NCBI GenBank assembly: GCA_017460915.1
Contig: JAFUAA010000048.1
Location: 107,762-171,761, forward strand
DNA: 64,000 bases
Reading direction: 5' to 3'
Origin: Bacteroidales bacterium
Lineage (GTDB): Bacteria > Bacteroidota > Bacteroidia > Bacteroidales > F082
Shown in pieces: positions 57,339 to 64,000 of the stretch. Below the pieces are notes generated by a model. That model had not been told where the DNA came from and did no database searches. It saw only the letters and a list, made by a program, of their open reading frames with translations. The position numbers were made by a program, and so were the translations under genes. Numbering within the stretch: the stretch's first letter is position 1; each line of letters starts with the position of its first letter.

Positions 57339-58283
57339 TTATAAATCAATGTTATACAATAGTTTATACACTCTCTCGCGGTCTTCCTCCAGCTGGGCTT
57401 TCAGCGCGTCCAAACCGCTGAATTTCACCTCGTCGCGGATGCGGTCGAGGAATTGCACACGGATTTTTTTGCCGTAGAGGTCGCCATCGAAGCCAAACAG
57501 GTTCACCTCGATGATGGGCTGATTTTCGTTGCGGTCGCCGATGGTGGGCCGATGCCCGATGTTGGCCATCGCCTTGTATTGTTTGTCGGCGTAGTCTACC
57601 AGACAAGCGTACACGCCGCCGTTGAGGAGCATGTATTCGCGCGGCAGTTCGAGGTTGGCGGTGGGGAAGCCCAAGGTGCGCCCAATTTTGTTGCCCATCA
57701 CCACCTCTGCTGTGACGGAATAGGTGTAGCCTAGCAGCCGGTTGGCGCTTTTCACGTTGCCCACGGCCAAGGCATTCCTGATTTTCGTGGAGCTGACGGC
57801 GATGTTCTCAACGTCCTGTGCGGCAACGCGTTCCACTTCGAAGCTGTATTTCCTCTTCAAGTCGTTGAGCAACCCGAAGTCGCCCATGCGGTTCTTGCCG
57901 AAGTGATGGTCGTAGCCCACCACGATGTAGGCAGGCTTGATGTTGTCGATGATGTAATCCTTGAGGAAAACCTCGGAGGGCGTGCGCGAGAACTCTTTCG
58001 TGAAAGGGATAATCACCACATTGTCGATGCCGAACTCCTCAAATTTGGCCAGTTTTTCCTCTGGCGTGGTGAGAAAACGCAGGTTGGAGCTGTCGATGTT
58101 GAGCACCTGACGCGGGTGGGGGTGAAAGGTGACTACAACGGTTTGCCCTTCAACGCTTTGTGCCAGTTCCTTCATTTTGCTGAAGATGGCTTGGTGTCCC
58201 AAATGGACGCCATCGAAGGTGCCGATGGTGACCACGGCGTTGGGGATGTGGCGGGTTTCTATGATGTTGTGAAAAACTCTCAT
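57339..58283 (-). CDS. ribF: Bifunctional riboflavin kinase / FAD synthetase
   Basis: A 314-residue RibF making FMN and FAD. The N-terminal adenylyltransferase has TIGTFDGVHLGHQAIF (HxGH, about 20-35), VTFHPHPRQVL, YIVVGYDHHFGKNRMGD and ISSTKIR-type AVSSTKIRNAL. The C-terminal kinase domain has GRTLGFPTANL (GxxxGFPTAN), LLNGGVYAC, and a final FSGLDALKAQLEEDRE. Overlaps asd by 4 bases on the same strand. Confidence 0.95.
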   Translation of the reverse strand: MRVFHNIIETRHIPNAVVTIGTFDGVHLGHQAIFSKMKELAQSVEGQTVVVTFHPHPRQVLNIDSSNLRFLTTPEEKLAKFEEFGIDNVVIIPFTKEFSRTPSEVFLKDYIIDNIKPAYIVVGYDHHFGKNRMGDFGLLNDLKRKYSFEVERVAAQDVENIAVSSTKIRNALAVGNVKSANRLLGYTYSVTAEVVMGNKIGRTLGFPTANLELPREYMLLNGGVYACLVDYADKQYKAMANIGHRPTIGDRNENQPIIEVNLFGFDGDLYGKKIRVQFLDRIRDEVKFSGLDALKAQLEEDRERVYKLLYNIDL

Positions 58284-59275
58284 AAAATCGTGTCAATTAA
58301 GTATTTCGCTATCTGCACCGCATTGGTGGCGGCACCTTTGCGGATGTTGTCGCTGACCACCCAAAGGTTTAGGCCGTTGGCCACGCTGTAGTCGCGGCGG
58401 AGGCGTCCCACAAAGACCTCGTCTTTGTCGTAGGCGGTGCGTGCCATGGGATAGAGGTTTTGCAGCGGGTCGTCCTGAACGACGACGCCTGGCGTGGCTT
58501 CCAGCAGATGGCGGACCTCCTCGATTTCAAAGGGCTGCAAAGTCTCCACGTTGACGGCTTCGCTGTGTCCACCGGTGACGGGCACGCGGGCGGCCGTGGC
58601 AGTGATGGCGATGCTCGGGTCGCGCAGGATTTTTCGGGTTTCGTTCACCAGTTTCTCTTCCTCGGTGGTATAGCCGTTGTCGGTGAAATCGCCTGCGTGG
58701 GGGAGGACGTTGCGGTAAATCTGGTGCGGATATGCAAGTGTCGTAGGGACGCATTGAATGCGTCCTTCTTCATAATCCAATTGCCCAATCCCCTTCATCC
58801 CGCTGCCGCTCACGCTTTGGTAGGTGGCCACCACCAACCGTTTGATGCCGAAGGCTTTGTGAATCGGTGCCAAGGCCATCACCATTTGGATGGTGGAGCA
58901 GTTGGGGTTGGCGATGATGCGCGTGTCGTTTGTAATGGTGTCGGCGTTGATTTCGGGGACGACCAAAGGCACGTCTTTGCCCATGCGCCAAGCCGAGCTG
59001 TTGTCGACGACGAAGGTACCCGTTTTGGCAAACCTCGGTGCATATTGCCGCGATGCCGATGCCCCCGCCGAGAAGATGGCGATGTCGGGACGTGCGGCGA
59101 TGGCGTCGTCCACGCTGACCACCTTGTGGGTCTTGCCTTGGAACGTGATTTCCTTGCCCACGGAGCGTTCCGAGGCGGCCATGATCAATTCATCAATGTG
59201 AACTTTCTGTTCGTCAAGCACTTGAAGCATCTTCGAGCCGACCAATCCGGTGGCTCCTACCACTGCGATTTTCAT
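58280..59275 (-). CDS. asd: Aspartate-semialdehyde dehydrogenase
   Basis: A 331-residue Asd of the lysine/threonine/methionine branch. NADP-binding start KIAVVGATGLVGSKML, catalytic Cys126 in ANPNCSTIQ, the SGSGMKG segment, and GGHSEAVNVE with the conserved His. A dispersed repeat (58743-58765) is read in frame as GRIQCVPTT at about residues 171-179. Promoter box on the minus strand, TATTTTTG, about 25 bases upstream. Coupled to ribF by a 4-base overlap. Confidence 0.94.
   Translation of the reverse strand: MKIAVVGATGLVGSKMLQVLDEQKVHIDELIMAASERSVGKEITFQGKTHKVVSVDDAIAARPDIAIFSAGASASRQYAPRFAKTGTFVVDNSSAWRMGKDVPLVVPEINADTITNDTRIIANPNCSTIQMVMALAPIHKAFGIKRLVVATYQSVSGSGMKGIGQLDYEEGRIQCVPTTLAYPHQIYRNVLPHAGDFTDNGYTTEEEKLVNETRKILRDPSIAITATAARVPVTGGHSEAVNVETLQPFEIEEVRHLLEATPGVVVQDDPLQNLYPMARTAYDKDEVFVGRLRRDYSVANGLNLWVVSDNIRKGAATNAVQIAKYLIDTIL
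58743..58765. repeat. GGACGC palindrome inside asd
   Basis: GGGACGCATTGAATGCGTCC core; same type as 1095-1116. Read in frame within a surface loop region. Confidence 0.8.
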
Positions 59276-59590
59276 CTTTCCTCCTTTTGCTATTTGGGTG
59301 CAAAAATAGGAAAAAGCATGATACCATCACAAGTTGAAACATATCATTTAAAGTAACTTTGGAAGAATTCGCAGGATTTCTTTATATAAAGGAGATGCAG
59401 AGGATTGAGAAAAATCAGGGTTACGGTCTGGAGACCGTTCTGGACTCAATGTTCTGCTATAAATTGCCTAAAAGAGCACCCGACTTTGGGCCACCGCCTG
59501 TTTCGGGGTCCATCATCGGGTGCAAAGGTAGGCAATATATTTCAAATATCCAAATGTTCAGGTAACTTTATTCTCTCTCCGTCTATATTC
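59276..59590. other. Spacer between asd and the AlbA_2 gene, no gene seen
   Basis: After the asd promoter (TATTTTTG, minus strand, near 59308) I see only short frames without family features up to the repeat array at 59594. Base composition becomes AT-richer from here on, marking the border of the right-end block. Confidence 0.5.
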
Positions 59591-59593
59591 AAG

Positions 59594-59731
59594 TCGCGTT
59601 CAAGTCACGTAAATCTCACGTAAGGTCGCGTAAATTTTCCAAGCCCAAATGCCCTAAACAAAGGGCTTTTCCATAATCTCTGCTAAAAATCTCACATAAA
59701 ATCCCACGTAAAACTCACGTTCATCTCGCGT
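59594..59731. repeat. Helically phased (T/C)C(A/G)CGT repeat array
   Basis: Eight copies of TCACGTAAA-like units in two groups of four: starts at 59594, 59605, 59616, 59626 and at 59692, 59704, 59715, 59726, so spacing is 10-12 bp. Between the groups is a small hairpin with GCCC (59651-59654) / GGGC (59663-59666). Lies just past the stop of the AlbA_2 gene. Confidence 0.7.
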
Positions 59732-59734
59732 AAA

Positions 59735-61363
59735 TTATACAGGGTGCCACATACGCTTTTCGTCTACCTTAATAGTTCCGTCTCGTTTCATTCTCATTAA
59801 CAAATTCCCAATCTTATTGATACGCTGAGTATCTGTGAAATCAATAGGCAGTTTATTCCATAGTAACTCATTAATCTGTTTACGACTTAGTACCTTATGG
59901 TCATTCAGAGCCTTTAATATCCACTCCTTGCATTCTTCATCGTTGAAACCTTTCTTTAGGGTGTATTCAATCTGCTTATTGGTGACCTTCGCAATCTGCT
60001 TTGAAACATACAGATGAGGCTTACGACCTTCTATCAGTCCCTTCTTTCTCAGCATCTTTATTGCCTCGTCGCTGATAGGCTTACTTTTTTGCACCTTATC
60101 CAGCAGCACCGTCGTTGCGAGGTCAATATCTGAATTCTCCAACAATAACAAGCTATAGTTTTCATCAATAACGGTACCCGGGAGCGTCAGCACCACGGTA
60201 TCATTGTCGCTCTTGTCGTAGTCAGGCATCGGCAGGTAACGGTCTTTCTGCGACATGAACATTTTGTGAATACCGAATCCCTCAGTATCAATCATCTTGA
60301 TGTTTGCCATCGCTTGGGCCAAGAACGGGTTGCGATACTTCTTGGGGATACGTTCACCAGTGATGTAGTCCTCGTAAGTTCCATCATAGAATTCGCCGCT
60401 GTTTCTGAATTCCAACTCGTTCTCACGTTCTATCACAATGATGCGAGCGTTCTCGGCATAATTTTGGTGGGCTATACAGTTATGAAGGGCTTCTAGAATC
60501 ACCTCGTTGTCATACTTCATACCCTCACCAGGAAGAAAACTATTGTTGGGGAAAATCTTGAACGGATAGTTCCGGATTTTATGCATCACTTCCGTTGTCG
60601 TCAACAGAAACGGGATGGTGAACACCTGTCCTACATTATCCATACTAGCCAGTCGCCATACCATCTCACCGATATGATTGATGTAGTGCAGCGACTCAGG
60701 TTTACCCAACAACAATATAGCCGTGTTGGTTATCTTGCCATCGATGGTCAACTTCGCCTTGTTTAGGAATACATCGTCACTCCACGTATCAACCTCTTTC
60801 TTCTGGTTTGGATAGTGCTCTTTATATCCCTCACGAGCCTCCTTGATGGCTTTCTCATCCAAATCAGCAATTGTAGCACCATCAACAACCTGCTTCGACC
60901 AGTCGAAATCAGATGTCTGTCTTCGTATCTCCTCATACTTGCTCATGTCGAGAGCCACCAAACTTTCCCCACGACGGGCATAGAAATGCCCCTGCCAAGC
61001 CATCGGAATACCACGAGGTGTAGCAGGTATCTGGAATATCAGCACCCGTTTTCCTTCAACCTCCAACTCATAGATTTCCCTAAAGGTGTTGCGGTCGGTA
61101 GTGTGCTGTGCCAAGTCATACTTCAACTTCTGTAGACTCTTCATACTGTTTTTGTATGTCGTTCCCAGTATCTCGCGAGTCTTATCATGTACACCGAATA
61201 CTAACCATGCAAAACCTTTATCTCTTAAGTTCGCCTCATTACTGAGCGCAGAGAAGTACTTGCCTAAGTCATCAAAGTCGAAGTTGTTCTCTGCCTTCTT
61301 GAACTCCACCACCTCGTTCTCATGATGGTAGCGCAAATTGTTGAATGTCTCGTGTATATTCAT
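59735..61363 (-). CDS. AlbA_2 (Schlafen-like) domain protein with HATPase_c_4-like region
   Basis: A 542-residue protein. The N-terminal AlbA_2 domain (about 10-140) reads ENEVVEFKKAENNF, FSALSNEANLRDKGFAWLVFGV, FYARRGESLVALDM. The middle has the ATPase-like segment of the DUF4062/HATPase_c_4 group, NEVILEALHNCIAHQNYAENARIIV, then NPFLAQAMANIKMIDTEGFGIHKM. The end holds winged-helix-like stretches. Proteins of this make-up are often annotated as transcriptional regulators and are frequent in defence islands. Coding composition is AT-richer than the genes to the left. Confidence 0.8.
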   Translation of the reverse strand: MNIHETFNNLRYHHENEVVEFKKAENNFDFDDLGKYFSALSNEANLRDKGFAWLVFGVHDKTREILGTTYKNSMKSLQKLKYDLAQHTTDRNTFREIYELEVEGKRVLIFQIPATPRGIPMAWQGHFYARRGESLVALDMSKYEEIRRQTSDFDWSKQVVDGATIADLDEKAIKEAREGYKEHYPNQKKEVDTWSDDVFLNKAKLTIDGKITNTAILLLGKPESLHYINHIGEMVWRLASMDNVGQVFTIPFLLTTTEVMHKIRNYPFKIFPNNSFLPGEGMKYDNEVILEALHNCIAHQNYAENARIIVIERENELEFRNSGEFYDGTYEDYITGERIPKKYRNPFLAQAMANIKMIDTEGFGIHKMFMSQKDRYLPMPDYDKSDNDTVVLTLPGTVIDENYSLLLLENSDIDLATTVLLDKVQKSKPISDEAIKMLRKKGLIEGRKPHLYVSKQIAKVTNKQIEYTLKKGFNDEECKEWILKALNDHKVLSRKQINELLWNKLPIDFTDTQRINKIGNLLMRMKRDGTIKVDEKRMWHPV

Positions 61364-61390
61364 ATCAATTAAACGTTTTATCCTTATGAT

Positions 61391-63235
61391 TTATTCTATT
61401 TTTTTTACATCATTCTGTAGGTAGCGAAGTGTCTCTATGGCATATATGTTGTTTTCACTTTTCTTTGCTAAAGCATAATCAAGACATGCTTGTTCTTCTT
61501 CTGGAGAGAATTCTAAGCCAATCCTTTTCCCGATATTGAATAGCTGCAACCCCATGTCATCTATTTTATGCTTGCCAAGTATAGGAAGTTCGTTGTCAAA
61601 ACCAAGATTAAACTGATTGTAAAGCACATCAAAAAATTGGCTTTCATTATCCTCAATTTTATATATATGGTTATCATTCATGCACTCTGCCACAACATCC
61701 CTATCTGTTAAGAATTTTCCTGCAAAGTCAAGCTCGTCGAAACTTAGGGTACGTGAAGAAAGTTGCTCTTTTGAGTCAAGATATGCACAAAATTCTTTGA
61801 ATGGATTTTCAAAACGGCAGAAAGTGAGTATTATTGTTTCCAAATCATCAATGCAGAAACATGATGGTACACAATGCTCGCTGTCATGTAATAATAGTGC
61901 AGGATTGTTTTGGATAAGTGAATACCTCTCCTGAGAAACAATTAGAATATGAGTTTCTGTTATTTTAGAAGTATCAATGCATTCGATAACCTTATCACTG
62001 TCTTTCTTGTAGACATTCAGACAACTACCACTATGAAAGGCTGACTCCACTTCCTTTGCTTGTTCTAAGCCTAATTTGATAGAATCATCAAAATTACGTT
62101 TTATTGTTAAGTATGCTTTGTCCGTATCACGTGAATATTCTATCTGCTTGTTTGATTTGCACTCCACAATTAAGGCCACTCCCTGTGAGATGAAGAGCAA
62201 ATCTTTTTCTTTTCCATGAGAGGCTATACAATAGTTGACATAGTATTGTCCATCTTTTTCTAATTTGTTTAATAACTGTAGGGATTTCTTTTCAACGGCT
62301 CTTGCTTTAGAATTGCTTAATGATCGGGAACTAATGTAGGAGGCCCTTTCATGATAGTGATATATTGCTGTTGCTAACTGTATGTTATACAAAAGCATAT
62401 ATCCACCATTGCAAAACTCTATGAGCGGTTTACTTGTTAGAGGGTTGTCATTCTGACAATAATAAATAGGCTTTTGCTCATATAGCAGATTTTCAAGGGG
62501 CAAAGAAAATTTCTTTAGTAATATCTCAGCTAACGATTGGTTAATCAAAGTATAATCATGAGGATAAATGAGGAAATCTTCATACAAATCCAAAGGCATA
62601 TAGAATGATTCTTCCAAATCTTCGGTTATAAAGCTGATGGAGTGGGATATCGGATGTGTAGACAAAAGTAATTTATGCACTCCTATACTGGCTCTTTCAA
62701 ATACCAATCTGTTAGTGTCAATATAGAAATCCACCAATTGCTCTACAGAATATCCTTCGTTTTCCAGGATTTTTTTGTCAAAGGGCATAAATACTCTTTT
62801 TATACGATCGAGTTCCTGTTCTTGGTAAAGCAACTCTGTATTATAGTGTACATTGGCAAAACAAGCTTGGGCAACAAGAATCTTTTTTTGTGCCTCTGTC
62901 AATGTGTCCTCTGTAAGTTCACAACCATCATCATGAATTTTCCAGTACAGTGCTTGTATGTCATTAAGAAGATTTGTGATTTCGTCCACTTCTGTAGAAG
63001 ATATTTCACAATGGCCATCAGAATTTAATAACAATCGAATAAGGTATGCTATTTGCTTAACGCGAGAAACAAACTGGTCAAAACGGTATGCAGGGCACAT
63101 CAAGGAAGCATAACTGATTATAAGGAAAGCTGGAATGGCAGTTCTTCTATCTATTGTTGATAGCAGTTCTTGGAGTTCTCTTGTCTTGACGGTAATCTGG
63201 CCAAGGACAGTTTTGTTTGTCCCAATGTTATTCAT
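61391..63235 (-). CDS. Large uncharacterised protein with PD-(D/E)XK-like segment
   Basis: A 614-residue protein whose family I do not recognise. The first 400 residues are helical (VKTRELQELLSTIDRRTAIPA...). At about residues 345-375, KDLLFISQGVALIVECKSNK shows the D...ECK spacing of PD-(D/E)XK nucleases, followed by a helix with a conserved-looking Gln (GLEQAKEV). Lying between an AIPR-type gene (23 bases upstream) and the AlbA_2 gene, on the same strand, it probably belongs to one operon. A nuclease effector role is an inference. Confidence 0.55.
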   Translation of the reverse strand: MNNIGTNKTVLGQITVKTRELQELLSTIDRRTAIPAFLIISYASLMCPAYRFDQFVSRVKQIAYLIRLLLNSDGHCEISSTEVDEITNLLNDIQALYWKIHDDGCELTEDTLTEAQKKILVAQACFANVHYNTELLYQEQELDRIKRVFMPFDKKILENEGYSVEQLVDFYIDTNRLVFERASIGVHKLLLSTHPISHSISFITEDLEESFYMPLDLYEDFLIYPHDYTLINQSLAEILLKKFSLPLENLLYEQKPIYYCQNDNPLTSKPLIEFCNGGYMLLYNIQLATAIYHYHERASYISSRSLSNSKARAVEKKSLQLLNKLEKDGQYYVNYCIASHGKEKDLLFISQGVALIVECKSNKQIEYSRDTDKAYLTIKRNFDDSIKLGLEQAKEVESAFHSGSCLNVYKKDSDKVIECIDTSKITETHILIVSQERYSLIQNNPALLLHDSEHCVPSCFCIDDLETIILTFCRFENPFKEFCAYLDSKEQLSSRTLSFDELDFAGKFLTDRDVVAECMNDNHIYKIEDNESQFFDVLYNQFNLGFDNELPILGKHKIDDMGLQLFNIGKRIGLEFSPEEEQACLDYALAKKSENNIYAIETLRYLQNDVKKIE

Positions 63236-63258
63236 ATTCCTTTAAGCGCATATACGTT

Positions 63259-64000
63259 TTATGGCATAATATATCCTTTGTCTTCTGCCTTTTCGACCAC
63301 TTTCAGAAGTCGGCGACATTGAGCAGGACTTGGCAAAGAGCCTCTTCCTATATAGGTTGCAATACTCCTAATGAAATCGCAATCGCCGTATGAAAGAAGC
63401 TCTTCTTTTGTAAGAGCATTATAGATATTCATCCAGTATGGTGCACCAAGCTTGAATATTTCAACGGATGCGTCAATTTTGGAGTTGAATTTATGAGTAC
63501 GTTTAGCAGCCTGTTCTGTTGCCCTCGTTTCTTCTTTTGATATCAGCGAACATGTGAAAGCATCTGATAATGTAAACTCAACAGCCTTGAAATCACTCCA
63601 AGTTCCAACAAGACGAGACAAACTACGCACAAGACCGCCATCTGCCTTCTTTTCCAAATAGCGATGAGTAAAGTATGCTAGTCTAAGGAGTTCAGTAGCC
63701 AAAGCTGGGTATAAGGTCTGTTTGTTCCAAATGCTTACCCAGTCGAGGTCTGTTCCTTTAGGGAGAAGAGTCATCAATTTGGATATGGTATATGGTGTAA
63801 TCTGTGCTTTGTTACCACCCTTTGGATACCATTCTTCTTTACTGATAAGTTTATCGAGTTTGTCGAATATAATAATCGAGCAGACGCACTTCTTGAAGAA
63901 CTCGTCATTAATGCTATCGCGGTCATTTTCATATATACCATCGATGTAAGGTGCAAAAACTTTGAAGTTATCCGCAGAACTCTTACAAACTTGGTCGGGG
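63259..64000 (-). CDS. AIPR-family (abortive infection) protein, C-terminal part
   Basis: The minus-strand frame is open to the right edge of the window, so only the last 247 residues are seen. The text CSIIIFDKLDKLISKEEWYP, KAQITPYTISKLMTLLP and LDWVSIWNKQTLYPALATEL resembles the C-terminal end of AIPR proteins, known from abortive-infection phage resistance and from restriction-type gene clusters with Z1 and PD-(D/E)XK proteins. An internal ATG (63777) is not the start, because the sequence upstream of it in frame is continuous with the domain. Confidence 0.7.
   Translation of the reverse strand, partial: PDQVCKSSADNFKVFAPYIDGIYENDRDSINDEFFKKCVCSIIIFDKLDKLISKEEWYPKGGNKAQITPYTISKLMTLLPKGTDLDWVSIWNKQTLYPALATELLRLAYFTHRYLEKKADGGLVRSLSRLVGTWSDFKAVEFTLSDAFTCSLISKEETRATEQAAKRTHKFNSKIDASVEIFKLGAPYWMNIYNALTKEELLSYGDCDFIRSIATYIGRGSLPSPAQCRRLLKVVEKAEDKGYIMP

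Noticed and set aside
59359-59565. 68-codon frame upstream of the repeat array
   Set aside because: No promoter, no family likeness, ends in unremarkable sequence; probably chance.

Overview
This 64 kb window comes from the chromosome of a member of the Bacteroidota, most likely order Bacteroidales. The pointers are promoters of the TAnnTTTG (-7) type before many genes, a gliding-motility lipoprotein (GldH), a CotH-like protein with a type IX secretion C-terminal sorting domain, an S46 dipeptidyl-peptidase, DUF4468 and GIN-domain (DUF2807) proteins, and a class II HMG-CoA reductase next to a GYDIA-type GHMP kinase. The last two imply a mevalonate route to isoprenoids. Base composition is close to 50% GC, dropping in the far-right genes.

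Layout. 1-19.5 kb is mostly housekeeping: a U32 peptidase (cut by the left edge), a PHP phosphatase, a lipocalin, an AAA/DUF4143 ATPase with a double palindromic operator, purC, a RAYT-like transposase between REP-like palindromes, a GIY-YIG protein, phoH, a SAM-hydroxide adenosyltransferase, a PAP2 phosphatase, a long rod-shaped RNA (6S-like or a leader) in front of a gtrA/gtrB/membrane-protein operon, obgE, PBP1A, gldH, ricT-like, lemA and glmS.

19.6-30.9 kb is a decayed prophage or integrative element bounded by a 19-bp direct repeat and lying between glmS and tRNA-Leu(CAA). It has an integrase without its catalytic C-terminus, a minor head protein split by a 338-residue intein with a homing endonuclease and ending in a possible nuclease/toxin domain, a HigB/HigA-type module, an XRE regulator, an SH3-fold gene and an ASCH-like gene that both carry frameshifts, an amidoligase with a class II glutamine amidotransferase, an IbrA/IbrB-like pair (PAPS-reductase fold plus ParB domain), and a terminase small/large fusion left by a deletion. 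Three hairpins near the right end share stem or loop sequence.

31-40 kb holds prs, rplY, pth, an RlmL-like methyltransferase, the S46 peptidase, the CotH-like protein and a second ATPase with a palindrome over its promoter. 40-51 kb is an exopolysaccharide modification locus: a GH16-like membrane-anchored protein, four AlgJ/AlgX-like SGNH proteins and two MBOAT (AlgI-like) acyltransferases in two convergent arms. Several of these proteins share a short helical tail motif. 51-59 kb holds a second U32 peptidase with palindromic repeats inserted in frame, the mevalonate genes, DUF4468 and GIN-domain proteins, rlmH, ribF and asd. 59.7-64 kb is an AT-richer, probably acquired block: an AlbA_2 protein, a large protein with a PD-(D/E)XK-like segment, and the C-terminal part of an AIPR-family protein, which suggests the edge of a phage-defence island.

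A family of short palindromes (core GAGACGC...GCGTCTC or GGACGC...GCGTCC) is scattered through the chromosomal part. It is present both between genes and, translated in frame, inside genes.
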